A DNA stretch of 64,000 nucleotides from Phyllobacteriaceae bacterium (GCA_024742765.1 JANSXT010000007.1:1-64000), one strand, 5' to 3'; positions 10,573 through 25,515 are shown, numbered from the stretch's first letter. Program-made: numbers and translations. The notes: generated by a model from the letters alone, not told the origin.

Positions 10573-11343
10573 TTATCGCGCGCCGAATATGGCCGATCCG
10601 ACGCGAACGCTGGTCGCACCGAACGCAATCGCTGTCTCGAAATCGCCCGACATGCCCATCGACAAGCGCGCGACACCGCATTCGGCAGCCAGTTTCTTGA
10701 GCAGCGCAAAATGTGGACCCGGATTCTCATCGAACGGCGGAATGCACATCAGTCCCTCGATCTCAAGGCCCAGTTCGTTGCGGCACATGGCCACGAAAGC
10801 GACGGCATCAGATGGTGCAATGCCGGCCTTTTGCGGTTCCTCGCCCGTGTTCACCTGCACATAAAGCCGTGGGTTTCGTCCTTGTTTCGCCATCTCCTTG
10901 GCCAGTGCCCTGGCGATCTTTTCGCGATCGACGCTTTCGATTACGTCAAACAGGGCGACCGCTTCGGCAGCCTTGTTCGATTGCAGCGGTCCGATCAGAT
11001 GCAGTTCGATATCGGCATAGGTTTCGCGCAAGTCCGGCCATTTGCCGGCCGCTTCCTGGACACGGTTTTCACCGAACACACGGTGACCGCGCTCAAGAAC
11101 GGGCATGATGGCTTCGGCGTCGAACGTCTTGCTGACGGCCACGAGCGTGACCGTCTCGGCCGCGCGATCCGCCTTCCTTGTCGCCGTGGCAATCGTTTCG
11201 ACGACCGCATCGAACCGGTCCGCCGAGGTTTGATCGGGCTTGCTCTGCTGCTGGTCCGACACGCTTGCCGCCCCCGTCGCATGGTTGACGCTGTGCGCAT
11301 TTGGCGGCATGACACCGGCGCGCATCCGACAGCTTAAGTGCAT
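10573..11343 (-). CDS. YggS/PLPBP family pyridoxal phosphate homeostasis protein
   Basis: [67 protein letters not shown]. Confidence 0.93.
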   Translation of the reverse strand: MHLSCRMRAGVMPPNAHSVNHATGAASVSDQQQSKPDQTSADRFDAVVETIATATRKADRAAETVTLVAVSKTFDAEAIMPVLERGHRVFGENRVQEAAGKWPDLRETYADIELHLIGPLQSNKAAEAVALFDVIESVDREKIARALAKEMAKQGRNPRLYVQVNTGEEPQKAGIAPSDAVAFVAMCRNELGLEIEGLMCIPPFDENPGPHFALLKKLAAECGVARLSMGMSGDFETAIAFGATSVRVGSAIFGAR

Positions 11344-11397
11344 GCCGATGCTCCGATTTCAAGCCGCATGGCCGCCCCACCGGACAGCTCTGACCCG

Positions 11398-14016
11398 ATG
11401 ACGACACCTGAACGCTACAATCCGCGCGCATCCGAGCCCAAATGGCAAAGGGCCTGGGACGAGGCAAATCTGTTTGAGACCGACAATGCCGATCCGCGGC
11501 CAAAATATTACGTGCTTGAGATGTTCCCCTATCCGTCGGGGCGCATCCATATCGGCCACACGCGCAACTATACGATGGGCGACGTCGTTGCCCGCCACAA
11601 GCGCGCCATGGGCTACAATGTTCTGCACCCGATGGGTTGGGACGCGTTCGGCATGCCGGCGGAAAACGCAGCGATGCAAAACAAGGTGCATCCGCGCGAC
11701 TGGACCTACCAGAACATCGACACGATGCGTGCTCAACTCAAGCTCATGGGCCTGTCGATCGACTGGTCGCGCGAATTCGCCACCTGCGATGTCGACTATT
11801 ACCACCGTCAACAGATGCTCTTCGTCGATTTTCTCGAGGCCGGCCTGGTCGGTCGCCGCATCTCCAAGGTCAATTGGGACCCGGTGGACCAGACCGTTCT
11901 GGCCAACGAACAGGTGATCGACGGCAAGGGCTGGCGCTCGGGCGCCGAGGTCGAGCAGCGCGAACTGGCGCAATGGGTCTTCAAGATCACTGATTTTTCG
12001 CAGGATCTGCTCGATTCCATCGACGATCTTGACCAATGGCCCGACAAGGTGCGCCTGATGCAGCGCAACTGGATCGGCCGTTCCGAGGGCCTGTCGATCC
12101 GCTGGGCGCTGACGCCGGACACCGCGCCCGACGGGGAAACCGAACTCGACGTCTATACGACGCGGCCCGACACGCTGTTCGGCGCGTCTTTCATGGCGAT
12201 TGCCGCTGACCACCCGCTGGCCAGAAAGGCCGCCGAGACGAACGCCGAGCTTGCCGCCTTCTGCGAGGACTGCCGCCGGATGGGGACCTCGGTGACCGCG
12301 CTCGAAACGGCCGAGAAGAGGGGTTTCGATACCGGCATCAAGGTCCGGCATCCGTTCGACGCCGCTTGGGAACTGCCCGTCTATGTCGCCAATTTCGTCC
12401 TGATGGACTACGGCACCGGCGCGATCTTCGGCTGTCCTTCCGGCGACCAGCGCGACCTCGATTTTGCGCGCAAATATGACCTGCCGGTGGTGCCGGTCGT
12501 ATTGCCACCCGATGCCGATGCCAACGACTTTGCGATCGACGACGAAGCTTGGACCGGCGACGGCACGATGATCAATTCGTCCTTCCTCGATGGCATGACA
12601 CCGGCCGATGCATTCGTCGCCATTGCCGATCGTCTGGAGGCGATGGCGTTGGACGACCGTCCGCAAGGCAATCGGCAGGTGAAATTCAAGCTGCGTGACT
12701 GGGGCATTTCGCGCCAGCGCTACTGGGGCTGCCCGATCCCGGTCGTCCATTGTGACGATTGCGGCCTCGTGCCGGTGCCCAAGGAGCACATGCCGGTCAC
12801 GCTGCCCGACGACATATCGTTCGACCGGCCGGGCAATCCGCTCGACCATCATCCGACATGGAAGCATGTGGCTTGCCCGTCCTGCGGCAAGCCGGCACGC
12901 CGCGAAACCGACACGATGGACACGTTCGTCGATTCATCCTGGTATTTCGCGCGCTTCACCGCGCCGAAAGAGGATGCCCCGACCGACCCGGACGCGGCCA
13001 ATGCCTGGCTGCCCGTCGACCAGTATATTGGCGGCATCGAGCACGCGATCCTGCACCTTCTCTATTCGCGCTTTTTCGCCCGCGCAATGAGCCGCACCGG
13101 CCACATGGCGGTCGACGAACCGTTCAAGGGCCTGTTCACCCAGGGCATGGTCGTGCACGAAACCTATCGGTCCGAGGACGGCGGCTGGCTCGATCCCGGC
13201 CAGGTCCGGATCGAAGGGCATGATGCGAACCGCAAGGCATTCGACGCCGAAACCGGTGCGCCGGTGGCCATCGGGCCACTCGAAAAGATGTCGAAGTCCA
13301 AGAAGAACACCATCGGGCCAGAGGACATCACACAGAGCTTCGGCGCGGATACGGCGCGCTGGTTTATGCTGTCCGATTCACCGCCCGAGCGGGATGTGGA
13401 GTGGACCGATTCGGGCGCCGAGGGGGCCCATCGTTTCATCCAGCGTGTCTGGCGCCTTGTCGCGGGCGCGGCGCCAAACATCGCGGCCGGCGACCCTTCC
13501 GCCGCGACAGGTGATGCCGCAACGATGCGAAAAGCGGCCCACAAGGCGCTCAAGGGGGTCGGAGAAGATTTCGAACGGTTGGCCTTCAACAAGGCAATCG
13601 CCCGCATCCATGAACTGGTGAATGCAATCGCCCCGGCGATCGAAAAGGCGGCAAACGGAGACGATCCGGCCAACAAGGCGGCCGCCCACGAGGCGCTGTC
13701 CATCCTTGTCCAGATCATGGCGCCGATCGCGCCGCATCTGGCCGAGGAATGCTGGGCCGTTCTGGGCCATGCGGACATGGTGGCCAATGCGTCCTGGCCC
13801 GCCTTTGATCCAGAACTGGTCAAGGACGACTCGATCATTCTGCCGGTCCAGATCAACGGCAAGAAACGCGCCGAGCTTGAAGTCGCACGCGATGCCGGAA
13901 AAGACAGCGTCGAGGCATCGGCGCTGGAACTTGAGGCCGTGCAGCGCCATTTGAACGGCGCGGCGCCCAAAAAGGTGATTGTCGTGCCCGGCCGCATCGT
14001 CAATATAGTCGCATGA
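11398..14016 (+). CDS. leuS: Leucyl-tRNA synthetase
   Basis: [26 protein letters not shown] region and KMSKSKKN motif; [26 protein letters not shown] start. Confidence 0.97.
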   Translation: MTTPERYNPRASEPKWQRAWDEANLFETDNADPRPKYYVLEMFPYPSGRIHIGHTRNYTMGDVVARHKRAMGYNVLHPMGWDAFGMPAENAAMQNKVHPRDWTYQNIDTMRAQLKLMGLSIDWSREFATCDVDYYHRQQMLFVDFLEAGLVGRRISKVNWDPVDQTVLANEQVIDGKGWRSGAEVEQRELAQWVFKITDFSQDLLDSIDDLDQWPDKVRLMQRNWIGRSEGLSIRWALTPDTAPDGETELDVYTTRPDTLFGASFMAIAADHPLARKAAETNAELAAFCEDCRRMGTSVTALETAEKRGFDTGIKVRHPFDAAWELPVYVANFVLMDYGTGAIFGCPSGDQRDLDFARKYDLPVVPVVLPPDADANDFAIDDEAWTGDGTMINSSFLDGMTPADAFVAIADRLEAMALDDRPQGNRQVKFKLRDWGISRQRYWGCPIPVVHCDDCGLVPVPKEHMPVTLPDDISFDRPGNPLDHHPTWKHVACPSCGKPARRETDTMDTFVDSSWYFARFTAPKEDAPTDPDAANAWLPVDQYIGGIEHAILHLLYSRFFARAMSRTGHMAVDEPFKGLFTQGMVVHETYRSEDGGWLDPGQVRIEGHDANRKAFDAETGAPVAIGPLEKMSKSKKNTIGPEDITQSFGADTARWFMLSDSPPERDVEWTDSGAEGAHRFIQRVWRLVAGAAPNIAAGDPSAATGDAATMRKAAHKALKGVGEDFERLAFNKAIARIHELVNAIAPAIEKAANGDDPANKAAAHEALSILVQIMAPIAPHLAEECWAVLGHADMVANASWPAFDPELVKDDSIILPVQINGKKRAELEVARDAGKDSVEASALELEAVQRHLNGAAPKKVIVVPGRIVNIVA

Positions 14017-14564
14017 TGGAAACCGCGCCCAACCAACGCCGAAAGTGGAGCGTCACACGACGAACCGCGATGCTCGGCGCGCTGGCGATGCTTGGCGGCT
14101 GCACCGTCCAGCCGCTCTACCATGCCGGTTCGACAAATTTCGTGGTGTCAACGGCGCCGCTCAGCCGCGTCAGCGTCGACGATGTCAACGACCGGATCAG
14201 CCAGCAGGTCCGAAACGAACTCATCTTCCTGCTTTACAATGGCGGTTCGGCGGACCCGGCCGCCGACCACCGGGCAACCTTGTCGACATCGTCTTCCATT
14301 GCCGACATTTTCCGCGTGTCCGAACCTGATGGCTCGACCAACATCACTGCCAGGCGCGTGACACTGACCGGGACGTTGACACTGACGCGGATCGAGGATG
14401 GCGTCACCATCGCCTCCGAAACCCGGTCGGCCACCGCTTCCTTCGACAATACGAGGCAGGAATTTGCCAATCTGCGCGCCTTGCGCGATGCCGAAAACCG
14501 CGCGGCCGCCGAACTTGCCGAACGGTTCCGGATTGTCGTGGCGACAGCGCTTGCCGCCCGCTGA
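14013..14564 (+). CDS. lptE: LPS assembly lipoprotein LptE
   Basis: Lipobox [10 protein letters not shown]; LptE-like domain between leuS and holA as in many alphaproteobacteria; ATGA overlap with leuS. Confidence 0.8.
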   Translation: MMETAPNQRRKWSVTRRTAMLGALAMLGGCTVQPLYHAGSTNFVVSTAPLSRVSVDDVNDRISQQVRNELIFLLYNGGSADPAADHRATLSTSSSIADIFRVSEPDGSTNITARRVTLTGTLTLTRIEDGVTIASETRSATASFDNTRQEFANLRALRDAENRAAAELAERFRIVVATALAAR

Positions 14565-14576
14565 GGGGCTTGCACC

Positions 14577-15611
14577 GTGGCGCAGATCAAGAACCATGAG
14601 GCCGACCGCTTCATAGCCCGGCCCGATCACGACTATGCGGTCTATCTGGTCTATGGGCCCGATCACGGCCTGGTCGCGGAGCGTGCCTCGGCGCTGGCCA
14701 AAGGGAGCGCTGTTCCGCTGGACGATCCGTTCAGCGCGATCCGCATCGATGCCGCAAGCCCCGGCGCCGACCCGGAACGGCTGGTCAACGAGGCCTATAC
14801 AGTCGGCTTGTTTGGTGGCCGCCGGCTGATCTGGCTCCGTGGCGCCGGCAACGACCGAACACTTTTGGGTCAGATCGAGAAACTGCTTGGCGACCCACCA
14901 TCGGACATGATGATTATCGTGGAAGCCGGCGATCTGAAGAAGGGCGGCCTGCGCGGTGCTGTCGAAAAAGCGCCCACGGGTCTCGCCATTCCCTGCTACA
15001 CTGACAATGACAGGGCGCTGCAAGAGCTTATCGACCGCACATTCTCGGAGGCTGGTCTGCGGCTCGAACTCGACGCCCGCCATTTCCTGATCCAGCATCT
15101 GGGTGGCGACCGCGCCGCATCGCGGGCCGAACTCGACAAGATCACGCTCTATGCGCTCGGCCAGCCCACCGTGACGCTATCGGATGTGCAGGCCATTTGC
15201 GGCGACGCATCGGCGCTGGGGTTCGACGACATCTCGATGGCGGTGATGACGGGCGATCTCAAGGCGCTTGACCGGGCAGTGGTCAAATTCGAAAGCGGCG
15301 GCGGCTCGCCGTCGGCGCTGCTCGCGATCCTGACCCGGCATTTCCAGGCGCTGGACAGGATCCGGGCCGACATGGACGTGCAGGGCAAAAACCCTGCCGC
15401 GGCGGTGGCCCAGGCCAAACCGCCGGTCTTCTTCGCCCGCCGCAAGGCGATGGAGCAGGCGGTCGCCATATGGAGCGCACCCGCCATTCGCGCCGGGCTT
15501 GGCCGACTGCGCGAAGCGGTCCTTCAGGCCCGCAAGGCGCGGCATCTCGAAACCGACATTCTGCGCATGACCTTGCTGGCGCTCACCGTTCAAAGCGCCC
15601 GACGGCGTTAG
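14577..15611 (+). CDS. holA: DNA polymerase III subunit delta
   Basis: YLVYGPDHGLVAERA N-terminus and HolA-like C-terminal architecture; downstream of lptE. Confidence 0.88.
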   Translation: MAQIKNHEADRFIARPDHDYAVYLVYGPDHGLVAERASALAKGSAVPLDDPFSAIRIDAASPGADPERLVNEAYTVGLFGGRRLIWLRGAGNDRTLLGQIEKLLGDPPSDMMIIVEAGDLKKGGLRGAVEKAPTGLAIPCYTDNDRALQELIDRTFSEAGLRLELDARHFLIQHLGGDRAASRAELDKITLYALGQPTVTLSDVQAICGDASALGFDDISMAVMTGDLKALDRAVVKFESGGGSPSALLAILTRHFQALDRIRADMDVQGKNPAAAVAQAKPPVFFARRKAMEQAVAIWSAPAIRAGLGRLREAVLQARKARHLETDILRMTLLALTVQSARRR

Positions 15612-15648
15612 GATCGGAATCGTTTCGACCGCGAATCGTTACGCAGAT

Positions 15649-16524
15649 CTACTGGCGTTGCAGCAAGCGGCAAAGATCGTCGAGCTGATCGAGGGATTGA
15701 TAAGCAATGCGGACTTCGCCACCCCTTGCCTTTGGTTTGATATCGACACGGTAGCCCGATGCATCGGACAGCGTTTTCTCAAGTGCTATGAGATCGCTAT
15801 CCTTTGCCGGCTTATTTTTTGCGGATTTGCCGCCGATTGCCGGCTCCTGAGCCAAAGTCTCCGCTTGCCGCACGGACAATCCTTCCGCGACGATCTTACG
15901 CGCAATTGCGGCTGGATCACCGGCTGTTATTAGCGTCCGCGCATGGCCGGCCGACAGATCGCCTGCCGAGACCATGGCCTGCACTGAATCGGGAAGTTTC
16001 AAGAGGCGCAACGTATTGGCCACATGGCTGCGGCTCTTGCCGATGACGTCTCCAAGGTCCGCCTGCCCGTAATTGTACTCGTCCATCAGTTGCTGATAGC
16101 CGAGCGCTTCCTCGATCGGATTGAGATCGGAGCGCTGGACGTTTTCGACAATGGCAAGTTCGAGCGCCGACCGGTCGTCCACTTCGCGAACGATCACGGG
16201 GACCTCGGTCAGCCCGGCCCGCTGTGCCGCGCGCCATCGGCGTTCGCCCGCGATGATCTCATGCGAGGCACCGCCGGTTCCCCCCACCGGGCGCACGACA
16301 ATCGGCTGGATGATTCCATGATCGCTCATCGATCGGGCGAGATCGTCCAGTTCATCGTTGCTGAAAGTGCGCCGCGGATTGTTGGGGTTGCGGGCAATCA
16401 TTTCGATCGGGAGGCTGCGGTCACTGGCCACTGGCGCCGCCGCTGCCTGCACCGGCTGGTCCATCTCGCCGATCAGTGCCGCCAGTCCGCGGCCCAGCCG
16501 CCTGTCCGATCTGTCCTCTGCCAT
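15649..16524 (-). CDS. parB: Chromosome partitioning protein ParB
   Basis: RRLGRGLAALIGE, NPNNPRRTFSNDELDDLARSM, GERRWRAAQRAG, QADLGDVIGKSRSHVANTLRLLKLP. Confidence 0.96.
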   Translation of the reverse strand: MAEDRSDRRLGRGLAALIGEMDQPVQAAAAPVASDRSLPIEMIARNPNNPRRTFSNDELDDLARSMSDHGIIQPIVVRPVGGTGGASHEIIAGERRWRAAQRAGLTEVPVIVREVDDRSALELAIVENVQRSDLNPIEEALGYQQLMDEYNYGQADLGDVIGKSRSHVANTLRLLKLPDSVQAMVSAGDLSAGHARTLITAGDPAAIARKIVAEGLSVRQAETLAQEPAIGGKSAKNKPAKDSDLIALEKTLSDASGYRVDIKPKARGGEVRIAYQSLDQLDDLCRLLQRQ

Positions 16525-16558
16525 AATGATATCCGTATCGTTCCGGGTTCGAATCCGT

Positions 16559-17350
16559 TCAGGCGGCCTGCGCGCCGCGTTCGCGTTGAATGACTTCCGA
16601 CGCAAGGTTGAGATAGGCTTGGCTTCCCGCGCATTGCAGATCGTAGAGAATGGCTGGCTTGCCATGAGATGGGGCCTCGGACAGCCGGACATTGCGCGGG
16701 ATCACCGTGGTGTAGACGGTATCGCCCATATAGCTGCGCACATCGTCCACCACCTGGTTGGCCAAATTGTTGCGGCCGTCATACATGGTCAGCACGATCC
16801 CCTGGATCGTCAGGCCCGGATTCACCGAACCGCGAATCTGATCGACCGTCTTCAGAAGCTGGCTGAGCCCCTCGAGCGCAAAGAACTCGCACTGTAGCGG
16901 CACCAGCACCGAATGCGCCGCCGCCATCGCATTCAGAGTCAGAAGGTTCAGCGAGGGCGGGCAATCGATGATGACATAGGAAAAGCGCCGAACATCCGGT
17001 TGACCGAGTGCCGTGCGCAACCGGAAAACACGGTCGGACGCCGAAGCGATTTCCATCTCGATGCCCAGCAGATCCATGGTCGACGGCACGATGGACAGGC
17101 CGGGAACCGCCGTTGCGATGGCTGCGTCAGTCACAGACGCCTCGCCCAGCAGGATCTCGTAAGCGGACACGGTCCGATCGTCCCGCTCGATGCCAAGCCC
17201 TGTGCTGGCATTGCCCTGAGGATCGACATCGACCACCAGCACCCGCTCGCCGATGGCCGCAAGCGCCGTTGCGAGATTGATCGCGGTGGTCGTCTTGCCG
17301 ACGCCCCCCTTCTGGTTGGCAATGGTGATGACCTTTGGTGAACTGGTCAT
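16559..17350 (-). CDS. parA: Chromosome partitioning ATPase ParA
   Basis: ITIANQKGGVGKTTTAINLATALA deviant Walker A; DVDPQGNASTGLG. Confidence 0.97.
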   Translation of the reverse strand: MTSSPKVITIANQKGGVGKTTTAINLATALAAIGERVLVVDVDPQGNASTGLGIERDDRTVSAYEILLGEASVTDAAIATAVPGLSIVPSTMDLLGIEMEIASASDRVFRLRTALGQPDVRRFSYVIIDCPPSLNLLTLNAMAAAHSVLVPLQCEFFALEGLSQLLKTVDQIRGSVNPGLTIQGIVLTMYDGRNNLANQVVDDVRSYMGDTVYTTVIPRNVRLSEAPSHGKPAILYDLQCAGSQAYLNLASEVIQRERGAQAA

Positions 17351-17363
17351 GCCGATCCCCGGT

Positions 17364-18016
17364 TTAGTGTGAACTGGCCGCCCGCCGGACATGGCTCATG
17401 TCCAATATGACTGAGTCCGGGGCGGCAACACTGTCATGTACTACCAGATCGAACTGCCAGTGTGCACGGCTTTCCTCCACTTCATCGGCATATCCACGGC
17501 CTTTGTGGAAGAGGCAGGATGCGCCGGCGGCCAGCCAGGGCTCAGCCAGTGAAAGCAGGTCCGCAAGCGGGGCCAGCGCACGCGCCGTGATCACCTCCGG
17601 CGCCGGAAGGCGCCTCACCGCATCCTCGATGCGGGCGGGATGGACATTGGCGACCGGAGCGCAGGCCGCCCGCACCGTTTGCAGGAAGGCGGCTTTCTTG
17701 CGGTTGCTCTCGATCAGGTCGACATGCGCTCCTTCGGTCTCTGACAGGAGGATGGCGATCACCATTCCGGGAAAACCGCCGCCCGAGCCCAGATCGGACC
17801 AATGACAAGCATCGGGTCTCAACCGCAACAGTTGTGAGCTGTCGGCCACATGCCGCGTCCAAAAGTCGCCGCCAGTGGATGCCGCAACGAGATTGATCCG
17901 CTTCGACCAGGCGTCGAACAGATCAGCGAATTGCGCCATGCGCGTCAGCGTTTCACGTGAAACATCACCGCCATCACTGCCAAAGGAAAGCGCAGCGCGC
18001 ACAGCATCCAGATCGC

Positions 18017-18020
<4 letters not shown>
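17364..18020 (-). CDS. rsmG: 16S rRNA (guanine527-N7)-methyltransferase
   Basis: [16 protein letters not shown] motif, [17 protein letters not shown]; adjacent to mnmG. Confidence 0.94.
17949..17964. promoter_or_regulatory. parS-like ParB-binding site inside rsmG
   Basis: CGTTTCACGTGAAACA, 15/16 match to TGTTTCACGTGAAACA. Confidence 0.85.
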
Positions 18021-19894
<1,874 letters not shown>

Positions 19895-19974
19895 CGGCCT
19901 GCCTCCGAACAGCATTTTGAGGGGTCTTCTCAGCAGCACATGGCGTGATTGACCGACAAGGTCAAGACAAACCC

Positions 19975-19990
19975 TGTTTCACGTGAAACA
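19975..19990. promoter_or_regulatory. parS site (perfect 16-bp palindrome)
   Basis: TGTTTCACGTGAAACA exact, in the mnmE-mnmG intergenic region. Confidence 0.95.
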
Positions 19991-20018
19991 GTGTGTCGCC
20001 GCCATTAGCACGCCATCG

Positions 20019-20034
20019 TGTTTCACGTGAATCA
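20019..20034. promoter_or_regulatory. parS-like site
   Basis: TGTTTCACGTGAATCA, one mismatch to parS, about 30 bp from the perfect copy. Confidence 0.85.
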
Positions 20035-21342
20035 TTTGCCGATACAGAACTGCGAGAAAATCGTTCCGAGTATATCCTCGACATCGATCCGGCCCGTGAT
20101 GCGCCCCAGTTGTTCACTGGCAAGACGCAGATGCTCCGCTCTCAACTCCAGCGGCAATTGTTCCGATAGCGAATCGATCAGGTGGGTCTTGCAGTTCGCC
20201 AGATGCTGCATATGTCGGGCGCGACCCGGCGCTAGATCCGACCCGCCCGCTCGATCTTGAGCGAAGTCCGTCACCGCGGCGACAAGAGCATTCACGCCAT
20301 CACCGGTCGCAGCGCTCAGCGTGTAATCGGCCGCCTCGACAGCAGTTACGCCATCATCCATGAGATCGGCCTTCGATCGAACCGTCCAGATTGAAGGTCC
20401 ATCAGGCAGTTCAGACGTTTCGAACAAGCCTGTCTCGGACACATGCAGCACAAGGTCGGCCTCCGACGCGCGTTGGATTGCGCGGCGAATGCCCTCGCCT
20501 TCGATCACGCTCACGCCATCACGCAATCCAGCCGTATCCGCCAGCACCACCAGAAAGCCGCCAAGGTCGAGGCGCGCCTCGACAATATCGCGCGTGGTGC
20601 CCGGCTCCGGCGAAACAATCGCTCGATCGCTGCCGGCCAGCGCATTGAGCAGCGTGGATTTGCCGGCATTGGGCGCCCCGACAATCGCCACCTGCAGGCC
20701 AGACCGCATGATACGACCGCGGCGTTCACCATACATGTGACGCGACAAGGCGTCGGCCAGCGTCCGCATATCGGCCCAAACCTGATCCGACACCGACCCC
20801 GGAACGTCGTCCTCGTCGGCAAAATCGATCTCGGCCTCGATCATTGCCCGCGCATGGAGCAGGCGCGTCCGCCAATCCTCATAGAGCGCTGATTGAGCAC
20901 CGCCGGCCAGCTCGACCGCAAAACGCCGCTGCGCCTCCGTCTCCGCCGAAATCAGATCGCCAAGCGCTTCGGCCTCGACCAGATCGAGTTTCCCGTTGAC
21001 AAAGGCCCGGCGGGCAAATTCACCCGCTTCCGCAAGACGAACACCGTCCATTTGCGTGGCCAGGCCCAGAACCCGATCGACCACCGCGCGGCTTCCATGC
21101 AGATGGAACTCGACGCAATCCTCTCCGGTAAAGCTGGCCGGACCTGGCAACCACAGGACATACCCGCGGTCGACCTCCAAACCATTACCATCGCGAAAGA
21201 CCCGAAACCCAGCTTCGCGCGGTGATGGAAGATCGCCGCACATTTGTGTTCCGATTGCGCGCGAAGCCGGACCGGAAGCGCGGACGATGGCAATGCCGGA
21301 CGGCAGAGCCCCACTGGAAAGAGCGATGATCGTATCCGTCAT
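20032..21342 (-). CDS. mnmE: tRNA modification GTPase MnmE (TrmE)
   Basis: MTDTIIALSSGALPSGIAIVRASG, GAPNAGKSTLLNALAG, C-terminal FCIGK. Confidence 0.97.
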   Translation of the reverse strand: MTDTIIALSSGALPSGIAIVRASGPASRAIGTQMCGDLPSPREAGFRVFRDGNGLEVDRGYVLWLPGPASFTGEDCVEFHLHGSRAVVDRVLGLATQMDGVRLAEAGEFARRAFVNGKLDLVEAEALGDLISAETEAQRRFAVELAGGAQSALYEDWRTRLLHARAMIEAEIDFADEDDVPGSVSDQVWADMRTLADALSRHMYGERRGRIMRSGLQVAIVGAPNAGKSTLLNALAGSDRAIVSPEPGTTRDIVEARLDLGGFLVVLADTAGLRDGVSVIEGEGIRRAIQRASEADLVLHVSETGLFETSELPDGPSIWTVRSKADLMDDGVTAVEAADYTLSAATGDGVNALVAAVTDFAQDRAGGSDLAPGRARHMQHLANCKTHLIDSLSEQLPLELRAEHLRLASEQLGRITGRIDVEDILGTIFSQFCIGK

Positions 21343-21448
21343 ACCAATCCCGTACGACGACCAAGGTCAGCAAACGCCCGATTCGTTTCACATCAGAATC
21401 GAAACCGATGGACGGACCCGGATGTTTGACGTTTCGAATCCGAATCGA

Positions 21449-22714
<1,266 letters not shown>

Positions 22715-22866
22715 GGTTGAACCAATGCGGAAGTAAAGGGAAAAAACCGGCGCGGAGGGAAGGAAGAAGGGCGCCGGCAACTGGCCGCCACATACGCCGT
22801 CATCATGGCGATTTCAAGCCGCACCGGCAAGACAATTCGCGACAGTCAATGACGACACGGGCGTTC

Positions 22867-23412
22867 CTAGAACGGCTTGACGATGACCAGAATGACGATT
22901 GCGATCATCGCGAGCGTCGGCACCTCATTGATGATCCGCCAGTACCGCGCTGGCTTCTCATTGCGCCCTTCGGCAAACAACCGGGCGGACTTCGCCAGGT
23001 AACCATGCGCCCAGCTCATGATCAGCACGGCAACGAGCTTGCCGATGAACCAGAGTTCGGCGAAAAATCCTGCCGTCCAGGCCAGCCAAAGGCCGACAAC
23101 CCATGAGACGATCATCGCCGGCGTCATGATCACCTTCAGGAGCCGCCGTTCCATGACGACGAAGGTTTCGGCCTGCACGGAGCCCGGTTCCGCATCGCTG
23201 TGATAGACAAACAGGCGCGGCAGATAGAGCATACCCGCCATCCACGATATCACCGCGATCACATGGACCGCCTTCGCCCAATCATAGCGGGCCGAAGGCG
23301 ACAAAAGGAAAATGAACGCGGCCAGACCCAGGAAGACCACAAGCGCCATGGCGGCGCGTAGCGCAGCCTTCCGACCCTTGGCCTCCGATATCTCTCGGTC
23401 CGGCGTCGCCAT
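22867..23412 (-). CDS. hemJ: Protoporphyrinogen oxidase HemJ (CopD-like membrane protein)
   Basis: KAVHVIAVISWMAGMLYLPRLFVYH and RYWRIINEVPTLAMIAIVILVIVKPF; adjacent to hemE. Confidence 0.9.
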   Translation of the reverse strand: MATPDREISEAKGRKAALRAAMALVVFLGLAAFIFLLSPSARYDWAKAVHVIAVISWMAGMLYLPRLFVYHSDAEPGSVQAETFVVMERRLLKVIMTPAMIVSWVVGLWLAWTAGFFAELWFIGKLVAVLIMSWAHGYLAKSARLFAEGRNEKPARYWRIINEVPTLAMIAIVILVIVKPF

Positions 23413-23417
23413 AACAG

Positions 23418-24443
23418 TCAGGCCTTGCCGCGCACACAATCGACCAGATAGGCCATGTCGTCGGGGTCGGCCTGCGGCGTGATCCCGTGCCCCAGATTAA
23501 AGACAAAAGGCCCGCCCGACAGCGCATCGAGAATACGATCGACCCCTTCCTTGATCGCAGGCCTGCCGGCCACGACACGCAACGGATCCAGATTGCCCTG
23601 CACCGGCCCTTCCTTCTGAAGTTCGGCCGCAACATCGAGCGGCACCGTCCAGTCGAGCGCGATCATGTCCGCGCCGGTCTTTGCGCGATAGTCGCGATAT
23701 TGCCAGCCCGCACCCTTCGGAAAGGCAATGACCGGCGTTCCGGGCCGTTCGCGCTTGACCGTTTCGATGATCTTGCGGACGGGCGCCACCGAACAACGCT
23801 CGAACGCCTCGCGATCGAGAACACCCGCCCAACTGTCGAAGATCTTGACAGCGTCGGCCCCCGCGTCGACCTGCGCGATCAGATAGCTGGCCGACGCGTC
23901 AGCGAGGATGTCGAGCAGTTTCTCCAGCCGCGCCGGCTCGCGATAGAGCATGAGGCGCGACGGCGCCTGGTCGGGTGTACCATGTCCGGCGATCATATAG
24001 GTCGCCACAGTCCACGGCGCGCCGCAAAAGCCCAAAAGCGCTGTTTCCTCGGGCAGTTCCACACGCAATCGCCGCACCGTCTCGAAAACCGGCGCAAGAT
24101 GATCGAGAACCCGGCTCGCATCGAGCTTTTCGATCTCATCCCCTTCCAGCGGCCGCATCCTTGGCCCTTCTCCCTGCACAAAGGACACATCACGGTCGAG
24201 CGCATCGGGAATGACGAGAATGTCGGAGAAAAGGATCGCCGCATCAAAGCCATAGCGCCGGATCGGCTGCAATGTCGCTTCGACGGCCAAATCCGGTGTA
24301 TAGCAGAAATCGAGAAAGTTCTTCGCCTTGGCGCGCGTCTCTCGGTACTCGGGCAGATATCGCCCAGCCTGCCGCATCACCCAGATTGGCGGTGGCGTGA
24401 CCGTCGCACCCTGCATGACTTCCAGTATCGTCCGCTGGCCCAT
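23418..24443 (-). CDS. hemE: Uroporphyrinogen decarboxylase
   Basis: [47 protein letters not shown]. Confidence 0.97.
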   Translation of the reverse strand: MGQRTILEVMQGATVTPPPIWVMRQAGRYLPEYRETRAKAKNFLDFCYTPDLAVEATLQPIRRYGFDAAILFSDILVIPDALDRDVSFVQGEGPRMRPLEGDEIEKLDASRVLDHLAPVFETVRRLRVELPEETALLGFCGAPWTVATYMIAGHGTPDQAPSRLMLYREPARLEKLLDILADASASYLIAQVDAGADAVKIFDSWAGVLDREAFERCSVAPVRKIIETVKRERPGTPVIAFPKGAGWQYRDYRAKTGADMIALDWTVPLDVAAELQKEGPVQGNLDPLRVVAGRPAIKEGVDRILDALSGGPFVFNLGHGITPQADPDDMAYLVDCVRGKA

Positions 24444-24921
24444 GCAACGCACTCCTTTCACAGCCCTTTTAAGAATGAGATGTCTAACGAAGGTTTTTTG
24501 ATTTTTCTATGAGTCTGTGGGTTGCGGGCATGAATCTTTTGTCAGCGCTTTTCCACCGCCAGCTCACAAACCTCGCGCTGTGGATTGAAGATCGGTGAAG
24601 CGAGGTAGAACCGAGGACAATCTCAAAAAGTATGATATTTCAGCTATTTAATTGAGTATCGCCGAAATCGTCCTTGTGGAGAATATGTGGATTGTTCCTT
24701 GTTGTTCTGCCCACGGCCCCTGAACGGAAACAAAAGTCCGCAGCATTCATGTTGACCGATCGGCCGCCTTTGTCCCCGTGTGTGAACCAGGCGATGGACG
24801 TACGCGTTTGCCCACCGGAATTGTCCCCAACCAGTGCGTCTCGCCGTTCCGGGCTTTGCGCTTGTTCGGCGCCCTCCGGCGGAGTAGGCCACGCATTGAC
24901 GCCCAGCCTTGAAAGCCGATC
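24444..24921. other. Candidate chromosomal replication origin (oriC)
   Basis: About 480 bp noncoding gap between divergent hemE and maf; DnaA-box-like TGTGGATTG (24579-24587, 24686-24694) and TGTGGAGAA (24675-24683); AT-rich stretch about 24625-24660; GANTC at 24511 and 24532; hemE-adjacent origin is established in Caulobacter and Sinorhizobium. Confidence 0.65.
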
Positions 24922-25515
24922 ATGACGTTCATCCTTGCATCCACGAGCCCCTTCCGCGCCGAACTTCTATCGAAGGCCGGTCTCACCTTCACAACCGATG
25001 CAGCCAACATCGACGAGCGGGCGGTGGAAGCGCCGCTGCTCGAAAGCGGTCTCGACGCGGCCGATGTCGCCGCGGTGCTGGCCGAGGCAAAAGCGCTCGA
25101 TGTCGCCGTACGTCATCCCGGCGCTCTGGTTCTCGGCGCCGATCAGACGATGGCGCTCGAAGGCGAACTGCTGCACAAGCCCGCAAACATGGAGGATGCA
25201 CGGTTCCGCCTTCTGGCCATGTCCGGAAAGGTGCACACGCTGCACAGCGCGCTCGCACTCGTCCGCGACGGCGAGACGCTTTGGCGGCACACATCCACCG
25301 CGCACATGCATGTCCGGACCTTGTCGCCGGCATTCATCGGCCGGTATCTGGCCGACGTCGGAGAAACGGCCTTGCAGAGCGTTGGCGCCTATCAGATTGA
25401 AGGCCCAGGCGTCCGGCTGTTCGAGCGGATCGAGGGCGACCATTTCGCCATTATCGGAATGCCCATGCTGCCGCTTTTGGCCGAACTGCGCCGTATGGAC
25501 ATGATCGATGGCTGA
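24922..25515 (+). CDS. maf: Maf family nucleotide pyrophosphatase
   Basis: [34 protein letters not shown]; precedes aroE. Confidence 0.93.
   Translation: MTFILASTSPFRAELLSKAGLTFTTDAANIDERAVEAPLLESGLDAADVAAVLAEAKALDVAVRHPGALVLGADQTMALEGELLHKPANMEDARFRLLAMSGKVHTLHSALALVRDGETLWRHTSTAHMHVRTLSPAFIGRYLADVGETALQSVGAYQIEGPGVRLFERIEGDHFAIIGMPMLPLLAELRRMDMIDG

Noticed and set aside
11359-12867. 502-aa minus-strand ORF opposite leuS
   Set aside because: Shadow ORF of leuS, no domain signature.
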